Positions 8,036 through 14,687 of a stretch of DNA of 37,760 bases are shown here, piece by piece. The position numbers and the translations under genes are program-made. The stretch is from Streptomyces sp. NRRL B-24085 (GTDB lineage Bacteria > Actinomycetota > Actinomycetes > Streptomycetales > Streptomycetaceae): contig NZ_LJBR01000004.1 of assembly GCF_001282115.1 (NCBI RefSeq), forward strand, positions 1 through 37,760. Direction: 5' to 3'. Below the pieces are notes generated by a model that was not told where the DNA came from, searched no databases, and was given only the letters and a program-made list of their open reading frames with translations. Each line of letters opens with the position of its first letter. Position 1 is the first letter of the stretch.

Positions 8036-8434
8036 ATGGAGCCTCAACCGCGTTTCACCCTGGCCGCGACCACCCTTGACGCACCGGACGCGCGTGAGCT
8101 CGCGCGGTTCTACCGCGGTCTGCTCGGGTGGCGGACGCGGAAGGAGGAACCGGGCTGGGTCGAGATCGTGTCGCCCGACGGCACGGCCGCGCTGTCCTTC
8201 CAGACAGAGCCGCTCTTCCAACCCCCACAGTGGCCCACCCGCGACTCCGGGCAGCAGATGATGATGCATCTGGACATCGAGGTGAACGACCTGTCGTCAG
8301 CCGTCGATCACGCCCTCGCCCTGGGAGCGAGCATGGCGGACTTCCAGCCCCAGAACGATGTACGAGTCTTGCGCGACCCGGTGGGACATCCGTTCTGCCT
8401 GTTCGTGCGGACGGGTTCCGGTCCGGGGGCCTGA
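8036..8434 (+). CDS. VOC/glyoxalase-family protein
   Basis: Vicinal-oxygen-chelate fold protein (132 aa) with two beta-alpha-beta-beta-beta modules. The first begins FTLAATTLDAPDARELARFY, the second MMMHLDIEVNDLSSAVDHAL, and it ends with the usual DPVGHPFCLF. Members include glyoxalases, antibiotic-binding proteins and dioxygenases; the metal-ligand pattern does not identify a substrate. The ATG at 8036 gives the standard VOC N-terminus; an upstream in-frame GTG at 7991 would add 15 unrelated residues. No neighbour shares an operon with it. Confidence 0.85.
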   Translation: MEPQPRFTLAATTLDAPDARELARFYRGLLGWRTRKEEPGWVEIVSPDGTAALSFQTEPLFQPPQWPTRDSGQQMMMHLDIEVNDLSSAVDHALALGASMADFQPQNDVRVLRDPVGHPFCLFVRTGSGPGA

Positions 8435-8494
8435 CACCCTGAGCCGGCGCGGGCGGGGATGCGGGGCTGGGAGTGTCCGTGTAACGGGTGTACC

Positions 8495-8530
8495 CGGGTG
8501 CTAGTCGGGTGCAAGTCGGGTGCTAGTCGG
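8495..8530. repeat. 11-bp tandem repeat, three copies
   Basis: CGGGTGCTAGT at 8495-8505, CGGGTGCAAGT at 8506-8516 and CGGGTGCTAGT at 8517-8527, followed by CGG. A divergent fourth unit (CGGGTGTACCC) precedes it at 8485. It overlaps the last codon and stop of the leftward methyltransferase gene. An 11-bp period equals about one helical turn, but no regulator is assigned. Confidence 0.8.
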
Positions 8531-9311
8531 CATGCAGAACGAAGAACAGGAAGCACAAGAAGCGGGGCTTGGCCGCGATGGTGTCGGGGAACAGGTCGCG
8601 GGCGGCTGGATCAGGCTCCGGCTCGCTGATGACCGTGATGCGGAAACCGGCCCCGGTGAACGCCTCGGTCATCGCGTGCAGCGGCCTGTGCCAGAGACTC
8701 ATCAGCGCGCTCCGGCCACCCATGGTCCACTCTTCGGTCCAGTTGGTGGTGTCGAAGTAGTTGTACTCGTCCTCGCGGCCGGCCTGGCGGTGCATGAGGT
8801 TGATGGCGAAGGGATGGTCGACAGAGGCGATCAGTCGCCCACCGGGCTTGAGGACCCGTCGCAGCTCGGCCAGCGGCGGCCCCCAGTCCTCCAGGTAGTG
8901 CAGCACCAGGGAGGCCACCACGTCGTCGAACGTGTCATCCGGGTAAGGGAGCGGACCTCCCAGGTCCGCCACTTGCAGGTCAGCGCCCTCGCCGAGCCTC
9001 CGCCAGGCCAGCTCCACCATCCCGGCACTCGCGTCGAACCCGCTCACGACGGCACCACGCTCGCGCAACGCCCCGAACAGCGGCCCGGACCCGCAGCCGG
9101 CGTCCAGGATGCGCCGCCCGGCCACGTCTCCCGCTAAGTCGAGCATCGCGGGTCGTTCGTAGTGGGCGTTGATCAGGTTGGTCTCGTTCTCGGCCGTGTA
9201 CGCCTCGGCGAAGCTGTTGTAGTCGTTGACCTTCGACGGATGCCCGGTCACCGCGGACGGCGAGTCGAGCCCGGCGGATCTCACGTGCTCTGGATGCTCG
9301 TTGGAGATCAT
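8523..9311 (-). CDS. Class I SAM-dependent methyltransferase with a TTA codon
   Basis: S-adenosylmethionine-dependent methyltransferase (262 aa) of the Methyltransf_11/25 type. Motif I is ILDAGCGSG near residues 67-76, the motif II acid is in GFDAS, and the post-II region reads FDDVVASLVLHYLEDW. The C-terminal third resembles enzymes that methylate small molecules; the substrate is unknown. Leu59 is encoded by TTA (9137-9135), a codon read in Streptomyces by the bldA tRNA, so translation may be tied to development. The ATG at 9311 lacks an obvious Shine-Dalgarno. The stop lies inside an 11-bp tandem repeat. Confidence 0.87.
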   Translation of the reverse strand: MISNEHPEHVRSAGLDSPSAVTGHPSKVNDYNSFAEAYTAENETNLINAHYERPAMLDLAGDVAGRRILDAGCGSGPLFGALRERGAVVSGFDASAGMVELAWRRLGEGADLQVADLGGPLPYPDDTFDDVVASLVLHYLEDWGPPLAELRRVLKPGGRLIASVDHPFAINLMHRQAGREDEYNYFDTTNWTEEWTMGGRSALMSLWHRPLHAMTEAFTGAGFRITVISEPEPDPAARDLFPDTIAAKPRFLCFLFFVLHAD

Positions 9312-9394
9312 GGTGCGGGAGACGCGCGCCGCGTCGGTTCGGTTCCTGGCCGATCGCGAGCGCCTTCACCGTCCCAGTGATCCAACGCGCACGG

Positions 9395-9970
9395 TCAGCC
9401 GATGTAGCCCTGGAGGTCGGCGACGGTGTCGAGGGATCCGTTCGCGGTCGCGTCGGCCGGCACGCGCGGGAGTCCGGAGACCCTGAGTTCAATACGGCCC
9501 ATCTCGTCCCGGACGACGGCCGGGAGCGCGGTGTGCCGCAGGTCCTCGGCGTAGTCACGCGTCTGCCGGTCGGCCTCGTCGGGCCGTGCCTCCATAGGAC
9601 GGTAGGGGTGATCGGCCCACTCCGTGTCGGCCCACCGGACGAGTTCGTCCAGGCACTCCGAGGCGGGCTCGGCATCCGGGGGCTCGGCATCCGGGGGTGA
9701 GGCGGAAAGGGCCGCGTCCGCGTCGGCGACCAGTCGGGCGAGACGGTGACTCGCGTCGTCGTCCGCCGCCACGCGCATCGCGATGAAGCCCGACAGCACG
9801 TCGAGCCTGCGCGACACCTCCGCCCGCTGCCAGATCTCGTACAGTCCCGCCGTCTGCCCTTCCCCGCCGACCTGCGCCTCCGTGCTCCGGACCCTCTGCC
9901 GTGCCCCTGCCGGCGGGTCCGGCGGTTTTCCCGGGCGCGGCGCACGCACCTGCCATGTCAGAGGGGGCAA
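9395..9970 (-). CDS. Hypothetical protein with internal tandem duplication
   Basis: Up to 191 aa, with high GC at third positions through the whole frame, so probably a real gene. No domain is recognised. It is acidic and helix-rich; the best-conserved-looking parts are LYEIWQRAEVSRRLDVLSGF and, near the C-terminus, TVADLQGYIG. A 15-bp tandem duplication (9665-9694) encodes repeated PPDAE residues in a linker. The longest frame starts at TTG 9970, only 14 bp from the divergent gene and without a ribosome site; an internal GTG (9949) or later start is more plausible, so the N-terminal 30 or so residues are doubtful. Confidence 0.55.
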   Translation of the reverse strand: MPPLTWQVRAPRPGKPPDPPAGARQRVRSTEAQVGGEGQTAGLYEIWQRAEVSRRLDVLSGFIAMRVAADDDASHRLARLVADADAALSASPPDAEPPDAEPASECLDELVRWADTEWADHPYRPMEARPDEADRQTRDYAEDLRHTALPAVVRDEMGRIELRVSGLPRVPADATANGSLDTVADLQGYIG

Positions 9971-9971
9971 C

Positions 9972-9977
9972 TAGCCT
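9972..9977 (+). promoter_or_regulatory. -10 box of a probable leaderless transcript
   Basis: TAGCCT ends 7 nt before the ATG at 9985 and no Shine-Dalgarno precedes that ATG. This spacing would put the transcription start at or next to the A of ATG, the usual form of leaderless genes in actinobacteria. No good -35 is seen. Confidence 0.5.
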
Positions 9978-9984
9978 CGGTGGC

Positions 9985-10458
9985 ATGGGAATTCAGATAG
10001 ACGTGGTGGCGGGTTGTCCCGTCGACGATGAGATGGAACGGGTGCTCGGGCTGGCCGAGGCGGTCGGCGAGCCGGTCAACGTCACGTTCATGTGGGAGGG
10101 GCGTGACGAGGCGGAGCATGCCGTGCTGGTGCCCGCGGCCACACTGGCGTCATGGGAGCACTGGGCTCCTGCCGCCTACCCGGCGCGTGACGCCAGCACC
10201 CGGAACCGGACGGAAACGGAACGTCCGGACCTCGCCCACCCGGAGGACTTCGGGCCCTTCACGCTGTTCCGTCGTCGTGTGGGTAGCCGCACGGCGGTCG
10301 CTCGCGGAGGCGTGGTGGTTGCCGAACTCCTGGATCCGGGCGAGGCGCACTGGCTCCACGAGCAGGCCCGCAACGTGTGGCAAGGATTCATGGACCCGAA
10401 GCAGAAAGCGGCGTTCGAGGAGTTCCTCGCCCGGCAGGAATCCCTCGATGAACAGTGA
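9985..10458 (+). CDS. Hypothetical protein (157 aa)
   Basis: Starts MGIQIDVVAGCPVDDEMER and ends with a Glu-rich helix FEEFLARQESLDEQ. No recognised domain and no membrane segment or signal peptide; it looks cytosolic with mixed alpha/beta character. The ATG at 9985 was preferred over upstream starts because the protein-like sequence begins there and a TAGCCT box sits 7 nt before it, suggesting a leaderless mRNA. It is divergent from another hypothetical gene and convergent with the hydrolase, with a small hairpin right after its stop. Confidence 0.75.
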   Translation: MGIQIDVVAGCPVDDEMERVLGLAEAVGEPVNVTFMWEGRDEAEHAVLVPAATLASWEHWAPAAYPARDASTRNRTETERPDLAHPEDFGPFTLFRRRVGSRTAVARGGVVVAELLDPGEAHWLHEQARNVWQGFMDPKQKAAFEEFLARQESLDEQ

Positions 10459-10460
10459 CA

Positions 10461-10477
10461 CGCGGCCTCATGCCGCG
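10461..10477 (+). terminator. Short hairpin after the hypothetical gene
   Basis: CGCGGC (10461-10466) and GCCGCG (10472-10477) form a 6-bp stem with a 5-nt loop directly after the stop codon, between convergent genes. No U-tract follows. Confidence 0.45.
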
Positions 10478-10570
10478 ACCCACGGTCTGGTGGTGGCCGT
10501 CTTACCGCCCCCGCCCGCCGTCATATCGCCCCCGCTCACGGACGACCGACCCGGACGGGACGGAGATCGC

Positions 10571-11374
10571 TCAGCGCTGACGCAAGAGGCCGCCCGTCCG
10601 GCGCAGATGCTCGTCGATCAGGGCGAAGGTGGCCTCCGGCTGCTCGATCTGCGGAAGGTGACCGGCCCCGGGGATGACCTCGAGTCGGCCGTCGCCGAAC
10701 GCGTCGGCGTACGCGGCGCCGTAGGCAGGGGTGACGACACGGTCGCTCTCACCCCAGAGCAGCAGGGCGGGCACCCGGATCTGGCCGAGCCGGGACAACA
10801 GCGTGGGGCTGTGCATGTACGGTTCGCCGGCGAGGACGCGCATGGTGGCCATGTTGGCCTGCCTGCGCGCGAGTTCGTCGGGCGGGATGTCGGCCGGGTC
10901 GACGTAGAAGCGGTCGGGGTCGTGCCAGGAGTGCTCCGCGACTCCGCGGGCGTCCAGGGCGAAGAAGTCGGTGATCGGTTCCGTCTCAACGTGCACGCCC
11001 ACCGCGTCGATCAGGACGAGACCGGTGATGAGTCCCTCGGTGTCACGCAGGGCCATCTCGGCGGCCGTCCAGCCCCCGAGTGAGGAACCGACGACGAGGA
11101 CGTCGCTCAGGTGGCGTTCGCGCAGAAGGTGCAGGTAGGCGAGGGCGAGGTCGTCGATGCCGGTGAGCCGTGCCGGGCGGTGGGTGCCCTCCCAGCCGGG
11201 GTGCACGGGGGTGATCGTGTGGGCGGTGCCGGAGAGGTGGTCGGCCAGGCCCGCGACGGTGGCGGGGCCTCCCCCACCGTGCAGGACCAGGACCGGCCTT
11301 CCTGTTCCGGCCTCGGACAGGGTGAGGGGCAGGTCGGCGTAGGCGGCTGATGCTGCCGCTGCGTCTGTGGACAT
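10571..11374 (-). CDS. Alpha/beta hydrolase, divergent from marR gene
   Basis: Alpha/beta-hydrolase-fold enzyme (267 aa). The oxyanion region is VLVLHGGGG, the nucleophile elbow is GSSLGG (Ser98 from this start), the acid is probably in GESDRV, and the catalytic His is in GAGHLPQ near the C-terminus, so the triad is complete. Esters, lactones and C-C bonds are all possible substrates. The ATG at 11374 was preferred to the GTG at 11383 because a TAGAGT -10 box ends exactly 7 nt before it, the leaderless arrangement; the GTG would lie at the edge of the -10 box. It is probably repressed by the divergent MarR protein through the palindromes between them. Confidence 0.87.
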   Translation of the reverse strand: MSTDAAAASAAYADLPLTLSEAGTGRPVLVLHGGGGPATVAGLADHLSGTAHTITPVHPGWEGTHRPARLTGIDDLALAYLHLLRERHLSDVLVVGSSLGGWTAAEMALRDTEGLITGLVLIDAVGVHVETEPITDFFALDARGVAEHSWHDPDRFYVDPADIPPDELARRQANMATMRVLAGEPYMHSPTLLSRLGQIRVPALLLWGESDRVVTPAYGAAYADAFGDGRLEVIPGAGHLPQIEQPEATFALIDEHLRRTGGLLRQR

Positions 11375-11381
11375 GCCGAAC

Positions 11382-11430
11382 ACTCTAACTAAAGATGCTT
11401 ATATAAGCTAGCTTGGTTATGCCGTAGACT
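11382..11430. promoter_or_regulatory. Divergent promoters with overlapping palindromic operators
   Basis: Between the hydrolase and marR genes, two palindromes overlap: GCTTATATAAGC (11397-11408, perfect, 12 bp) and AAGCTAGCTT (11405-11414, perfect, 10 bp). The leftward -10 is TAGAGT (11387-11382, 7 nt from its ATG) and the rightward -10 is TAGACT (11425-11430, 6 nt from its ATG). The palindromes cover the region where both -35 elements must lie, so a bound MarR dimer would block both promoters. Confidence 0.72.
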
Positions 11431-11436
11431 CGCCTC

Positions 11437-11859
11437 ATGCACGGTGAGCTGCAAGAACTCGGCAGAGCGGTCAAGCAGGCCCAGTACCGACAGCACAGGG
11501 CCCTCGACAGCGCCCTCCAGGCCGTCGGCACGACACTGGCCCAGTGGGACGCACTGCGTGCGATCAGCCGCTCCCCCGGAGCGTCGGCGCGCGAGTTGGC
11601 CGCAGCGACCTTCCAGACCGAGCAGGCCTTCGGCACGCTCGCCGGCCGCCTCGCGGCCCAGGATCTCGTCGAACGCCGACCAGGACACGGGCGGCGCATC
11701 GAACATCACCTCACGCCCGCCGGCGAACAGGTCCTGTCGGCCGGCCACAAGGTGGCCGACGAGGTGCTCGCCGCATGCTTCTCCCCCTTGCCGGACGCGG
11801 ACCGTGCCACCTTGCTCGACCTGCTTCGGCGCCTCACCGGAGAGCGGGACGCCGACTGA
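11437..11859 (+). CDS. MarR-family transcriptional regulator
   Basis: Winged-helix regulator (140 aa). N-terminal dimerisation helix ELQELGRAVKQAQYRQHRAL, then the helix-turn-helix around residues 48-75 (ASARELAAATFQTEQAFGTL) and the wing (DLVERRPGHGRRIEHHLTPA). MarR proteins usually repress their own gene and a divergent neighbour and release DNA on binding a phenolic or oxidant ligand; here the neighbour is the alpha/beta hydrolase. The ATG at 11437 follows a TAGACT box by 6 nt without a Shine-Dalgarno, so the mRNA is probably leaderless. Ligand unknown. Confidence 0.92.
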   Translation: MHGELQELGRAVKQAQYRQHRALDSALQAVGTTLAQWDALRAISRSPGASARELAAATFQTEQAFGTLAGRLAAQDLVERRPGHGRRIEHHLTPAGEQVLSAGHKVADEVLAACFSPLPDADRATLLDLLRRLTGERDAD

Positions 11860-11926
11860 GGCGGGACGGGGCGCCGGCAGACCGAGAGGGTCACCCACCG
11901 AAGACCAGGGGACCCTCTTGCTCTGC

Positions 11927-11964
11927 CTATCGAAATTCGATAGCTTTCCATCGCGATTCGATGG
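11927..11964. promoter_or_regulatory. Twin dyad operator two helical turns apart
   Basis: First dyad CTATCGAAATTCGATAG (11927-11943) is a perfect 8-1-8 palindrome. The second, CCATCGCGATTCGATGG (11948-11964), has the same 8-1-8 layout with 6 of 8 paired positions. Their centres (11935 and 11956) are 21 bp apart, placing both on the same DNA face. The second ends 11 bp before the start codon of the DUF2975 gene and abuts its ribosome site. The likely binder is the small HTH protein encoded by the operon. Confidence 0.78.
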
Positions 11965-11975
11965 AGAGGTGAGTC

Positions 11976-12467
11976 ATGGGAAAGCTGGCTGTCCACGCAC
12001 TGCGTGCGGTGCTTGTGGGGGTGTTCACCGGCACCCTTTTCGTCCAGGCGTTGATGGTGTTGGCGTTGGCCGGCGGAAAGGACCCGGAGGAGGGGTCCCT
12101 CCCCCTGACCTCGCTGCGCGTGATCACGATCCTCGGCATGGTGTCGGTCCAGGTCGCCGTGGTCTGCGTCGGGCGGCTGGTCTCGATGGTGCGACGCGGA
12201 ACCGTGTTCTCCCACGCCGCCTTCCGGTACGTGGACGGTGTGATCGGTGCGATCGCGTCGGCCGCCCTCGTGTGGTTCGCGGTCACAGCCGTGAACGCTC
12301 CGGGCCAGCGGGACGACCCGGGCGTCACCGTCATCATGGGCGGGATCGGGGTGGCCATCCTGGGTGTCGCGCTCATCGTGTACGTGCTGCGGATGCTGCT
12401 CGCCCAGGCCGTCGCGCGGGACGCCGAAGCAGCGCAGATGCAGGCCGAGTTGGCCGAGGTGATCTGA
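11976..12467 (+). CDS. DUF2975 four-helix membrane protein
   Basis: Integral membrane protein (163 aa) with four predicted transmembrane helices (around residues 8-30, 47-67, 86-108 and 118-142) and a short cytoplasmic C-terminus (AVARDAEAAQMQAELAEVI). DUF2975 proteins are widespread and usually paired with a very small HTH protein, as here. Function is unknown; a membrane partner or sensor for the HTH is often suspected. The ATG at 11976 has GGAGAGGTGAG just upstream. The stop overlaps the HTH start by one base (TGATG), so the two are translationally coupled. The twin dyads upstream suggest autoregulation. Confidence 0.86.
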   Translation: MGKLAVHALRAVLVGVFTGTLFVQALMVLALAGGKDPEEGSLPLTSLRVITILGMVSVQVAVVCVGRLVSMVRRGTVFSHAAFRYVDGVIGAIASAALVWFAVTAVNAPGQRDDPGVTVIMGGIGVAILGVALIVYVLRMLLAQAVARDAEAAQMQAELAEVI

Positions 12468-12688
12468 TGCCGATCGCCGTCGACATCGACGTGATGCTGG
12501 CCAAGCGGAAGATGTCCGTGGGCGAGCTCTCGGAACGCGTGGGGATCACACCCGCCAACCTGGCGGTCCTCAAGAACGGCCGCGCCAAGGCCGTACGATT
12601 CGCGACGCTCGCCGCGCTCTGCGAGGTGCTCGAATGCCAGCCGGGTGACCTGTTGCGCTGGGAGTCGGAGCACACCGTGGACGGGTGA
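12467..12688 (+). CDS. Small Cro/C1-type HTH regulator (YozG-like)
   Basis: A 73-residue protein that is essentially one helix-turn-helix domain of the XRE type: MLAKRKMSVGELSERVGIT, then the recognition helix PANLAVLKNGRAKAVRF, ending TLAALCEVLECQPGDLLRWE. This is the usual form of the stand-alone regulator that follows DUF2975 genes. The ATG at 12467 overlaps the previous stop (TGATG). It is expected to bind as a dimer, most likely to the two dyads at 11927-11964, giving feedback control of its own operon; this is inference from gene order and spacing. Confidence 0.88.
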   Translation: MPIAVDIDVMLAKRKMSVGELSERVGITPANLAVLKNGRAKAVRFATLAALCEVLECQPGDLLRWESEHTVDG

Positions 12689-12708
12689 CGTGCCCCGCGG
12701 TCATGCCC

Positions 12709-12733
12709 CGCGTTCACTGCCTCGCGTTCACTG
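12709..12733. repeat. Short direct repeat, 14-bp period
   Basis: CGCGTTCACTG occurs at 12709-12719 and again at 12723-12733 in the gap after the HTH gene. No function is evident. The rest of the 12689-12887 gap shows no coding signal. Confidence 0.5.
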
Positions 12734-12887
12734 TCTGGCCGCAGGCGATGTCGTCCCCCGTGTGGGACCAAGGGCCCAGTCGCGCATACCTCTGCGGGCT
12801 CACGGCGATCACTCGCATGCTCCGAGCGGCGGAGCAACACGTCGACTGAGCGGGCGATGTGAGGCACCGTCAATCCACGGGACTCTG

Positions 12888-12918
12888 GGTGGGCGCCCGC
12901 GGCCAAAGGGCGCCCACC
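12888..12918 (+). promoter_or_regulatory. 11-bp perfect hairpin just upstream of a ribosome site
   Basis: GGTGGGCGCCC (12888-12898) pairs perfectly with GGGCGCCCACC (12908-12918) around a 9-nt loop. It ends 2 nt before the GAGGAAGGA ribosome site of the next gene. It may be the terminator of the DUF2975-HTH operon or, if transcribed with the secreted-protein gene, a 5'-leader structure that limits or protects its translation. Confidence 0.6.
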
Positions 12919-12935
12919 ACGAGGAAGGACCAGCG

Positions 12936-13520
12936 ATGAGTCGCAACGCGTCAGCCTCCACCCGCATCCGTGTCGCCGCGGGCGCCGCCGTCCTGATCAC
13001 CGTCGCATGCACCGCCTCTGCCACGGCCCTGGACCGCTCGGCCGAGACCGGATCCCCCGGCACACCGAGGGAGGCCGCAGCTCTGACGGGGTCCGCCAAG
13101 CTCTACCGGCCACTCGGCGACGACATCACCTTCACCTTCGACGCACACCTCGCCCCCGAGCACCGGATGGACCCGGCGAAGGCCACGGGGACCTTCCGCT
13201 TCAGCCACTACCTCGACGGCCGGGGCGTCTGGGCCGAGGGGAGGATCGACTGCCTGTTGACCGGCGGGAAGGTCGCGGTCGCCAGCGGGGTCATCACCCG
13301 CACCGACTTGCCGGGGGCGAAGGGCAACCGGGTCGGTTTCACCGTGCACGACGTGGGCCGACACGACCGTCTCGGCTACAGCTGGGCCTCGGTGGGCAAC
13401 CCGGTCGAGACCAAGGACCTGCCCAAGTGCGTGAGTACGGCGCCGTTCGAGCAGGTGAAGAACGGCACGGGTGACTTCCGGGTCCTGCCCTGGGAACCGG
13501 ACTTCTTGAAGAAGGGGTGA
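12936..13520 (+). CDS. Secreted hypothetical protein
   Basis: A 194-residue protein with a clear Sec signal peptide: basic N-terminus MSRNASASTRIRV, hydrophobic core AAGAAVLITVACTASATA and a likely cleavage after ATA near residue 31. The mature part, about 160 residues, is beta-rich (KLYRPLGDDITFTFDAHLA; GVWAEGRIDCLLTGGKVAVA) and contains two cysteines that could form a disulphide. No domain is recognised. The ATG at 12936 follows GAGGAAGGA at the right distance. Its stop is 12 bp from the convergent deacetylase stop. Confidence 0.82.
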   Translation: MSRNASASTRIRVAAGAAVLITVACTASATALDRSAETGSPGTPREAAALTGSAKLYRPLGDDITFTFDAHLAPEHRMDPAKATGTFRFSHYLDGRGVWAEGRIDCLLTGGKVAVASGVITRTDLPGAKGNRVGFTVHDVGRHDRLGYSWASVGNPVETKDLPKCVSTAPFEQVKNGTGDFRVLPWEPDFLKKG

Positions 13521-13532
13521 GCGGTGTCTGGT

Positions 13533-14300
13533 TCAGCGCACCGGGAAGCCGAAGGAGTAACCCTGCTCCTTGAGTCGGGGCAGGATCTGACGCAGGGCCG
13601 CGACGGTCTGGGAACGGTCGCCACCAGCGTCATGGAAGAGGACCGTCGGGCCACCAGGCAGCTCCTGTTCGACCGTGGCGACGATGGCGTCCGTGCCCGG
13701 CCGCTCGAAGTCCTTGGAGTCCACGTTCCAGCCCAGCGGACGCATGCCTCGGGAAGCGGCGAGTTTGCGGCTGTAGGGGGTGAAGGCGCCGCCGGGGGCC
13801 CGGTAGTACATCGGCCGTACACCACCGGACGCCTGGGTGATCATGCTTTCGGCGTCGAGTATCTGCTGCGACTGGAACGCCTCCGACTTCTTGTCCATGG
13901 TGGTGTCGTGGGACACCGAGTGATCGCACAGGCGGTGCCCGGCGGCGACCACCCGCTTCACCAGATCCGGGTGAGCCTGCGCCTGCGTGCCCACCATGCA
14001 GAACGTGGCCTTGACTCCGTACTCCCGCAGCACGTCCAGGACTTGAGGGGTCCATACGGGGTCGGGCCCGTCGTCGATCGTGATGTTGACGCCCCGCGCC
14101 CCCTTGTCCGAGGCGTGCGCGATGGTCACATCGACCGGTTTCACCGCGCTGCCCTGCGTGGCCGAGGTGCTCGCCTTGGGCGACGTGCCTACGGCGCCGG
14201 CCTGCGCGGTCCACACGGAGGCACCGGCGGCGAGCATTGTCACCCCGAGCGCCGCCCCGAGCACCTTGCCGTTCCAGCCCCGCCCGCTGTGCCGTGCCAT
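13533..14300 (-). CDS. Secreted polysaccharide deacetylase (NodB domain)
   Basis: Carbohydrate esterase family 4 enzyme (255 aa) that removes acetyl groups from N-acetylglucosamine polymers such as peptidoglycan or chitin. An N-terminal signal or anchor segment (VLGAALGVTMLAAGASVW, residues 13-30) precedes the NodB domain. The metal triad is Asp77 of IDDGPD with His127 and His131 of HSVSHDT; Asp76 is the likely catalytic base. RAPGG (Arg167, Pro169), WNVDSKD and the catalytic His223 in FHDAGG complete the motifs, so the enzyme looks active. It acts outside the cell. The ATG at 14300 gives a normal signal peptide. Confidence 0.93.
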   Translation of the reverse strand: MARHSGRGWNGKVLGAALGVTMLAAGASVWTAQAGAVGTSPKASTSATQGSAVKPVDVTIAHASDKGARGVNITIDDGPDPVWTPQVLDVLREYGVKATFCMVGTQAQAHPDLVKRVVAAGHRLCDHSVSHDTTMDKKSEAFQSQQILDAESMITQASGGVRPMYYRAPGGAFTPYSRKLAASRGMRPLGWNVDSKDFERPGTDAIVATVEQELPGGPTVLFHDAGGDRSQTVAALRQILPRLKEQGYSFGFPVR

Positions 14301-14512
14301 GTCCGCCCCGCTTCCGCGCAGTTACTCGTCGATTCCCCGGTCACCCCGTGACCACCTGGCAAGACGAGGAACAGCGGCCGCGGGATGCGTCCGTTACGGA
14401 TCAAGGACAATTCCGAGGGGGTTCGCGGACAGGCGGGTAACGGCGGCCGTGGAGCGGGCGGTTGAACGCCTGCCTGTCTGACCTGCTCACCGCATAGCGT
14501 TCACCCTCACTC

Positions 14513-14591
14513 TATTGCAATGAACGCCCTCCCCTGCGTTGCGTTACCTTCTGACTGTTGCAATGAAATCATCGCACTCAGCTGCGATGAT
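14513..14591 (+). promoter_or_regulatory. Low-GC control region with repeats and a 9-bp dyad
   Basis: About 180 bp (14500-14680) upstream of the small frameshifted gene are clearly less GC-rich than the rest of the window. It holds a direct repeat TTGCAATGAA (14515-14524 and 14558-14567), the first inside the palindrome ATTGCAAT, and a perfect 9-bp inverted repeat ATCATCGCA (14568-14576) / TGCGATGAT (14583-14591) with a 6-bp loop. The repeats could be operator sites and the dyad a leader hairpin. The rest of the 14301-14687 gap has no coding signal. Confidence 0.5.
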
Positions 14592-14687
14592 GAGATTTGG
14601 GCGCAACAAATGCTTTGCCAGAGTAGTGAATGCAACGTAGCTTTTCGTGCATCGGAAACGGCGGCGACGAAACGCGAGGAGCACCTG

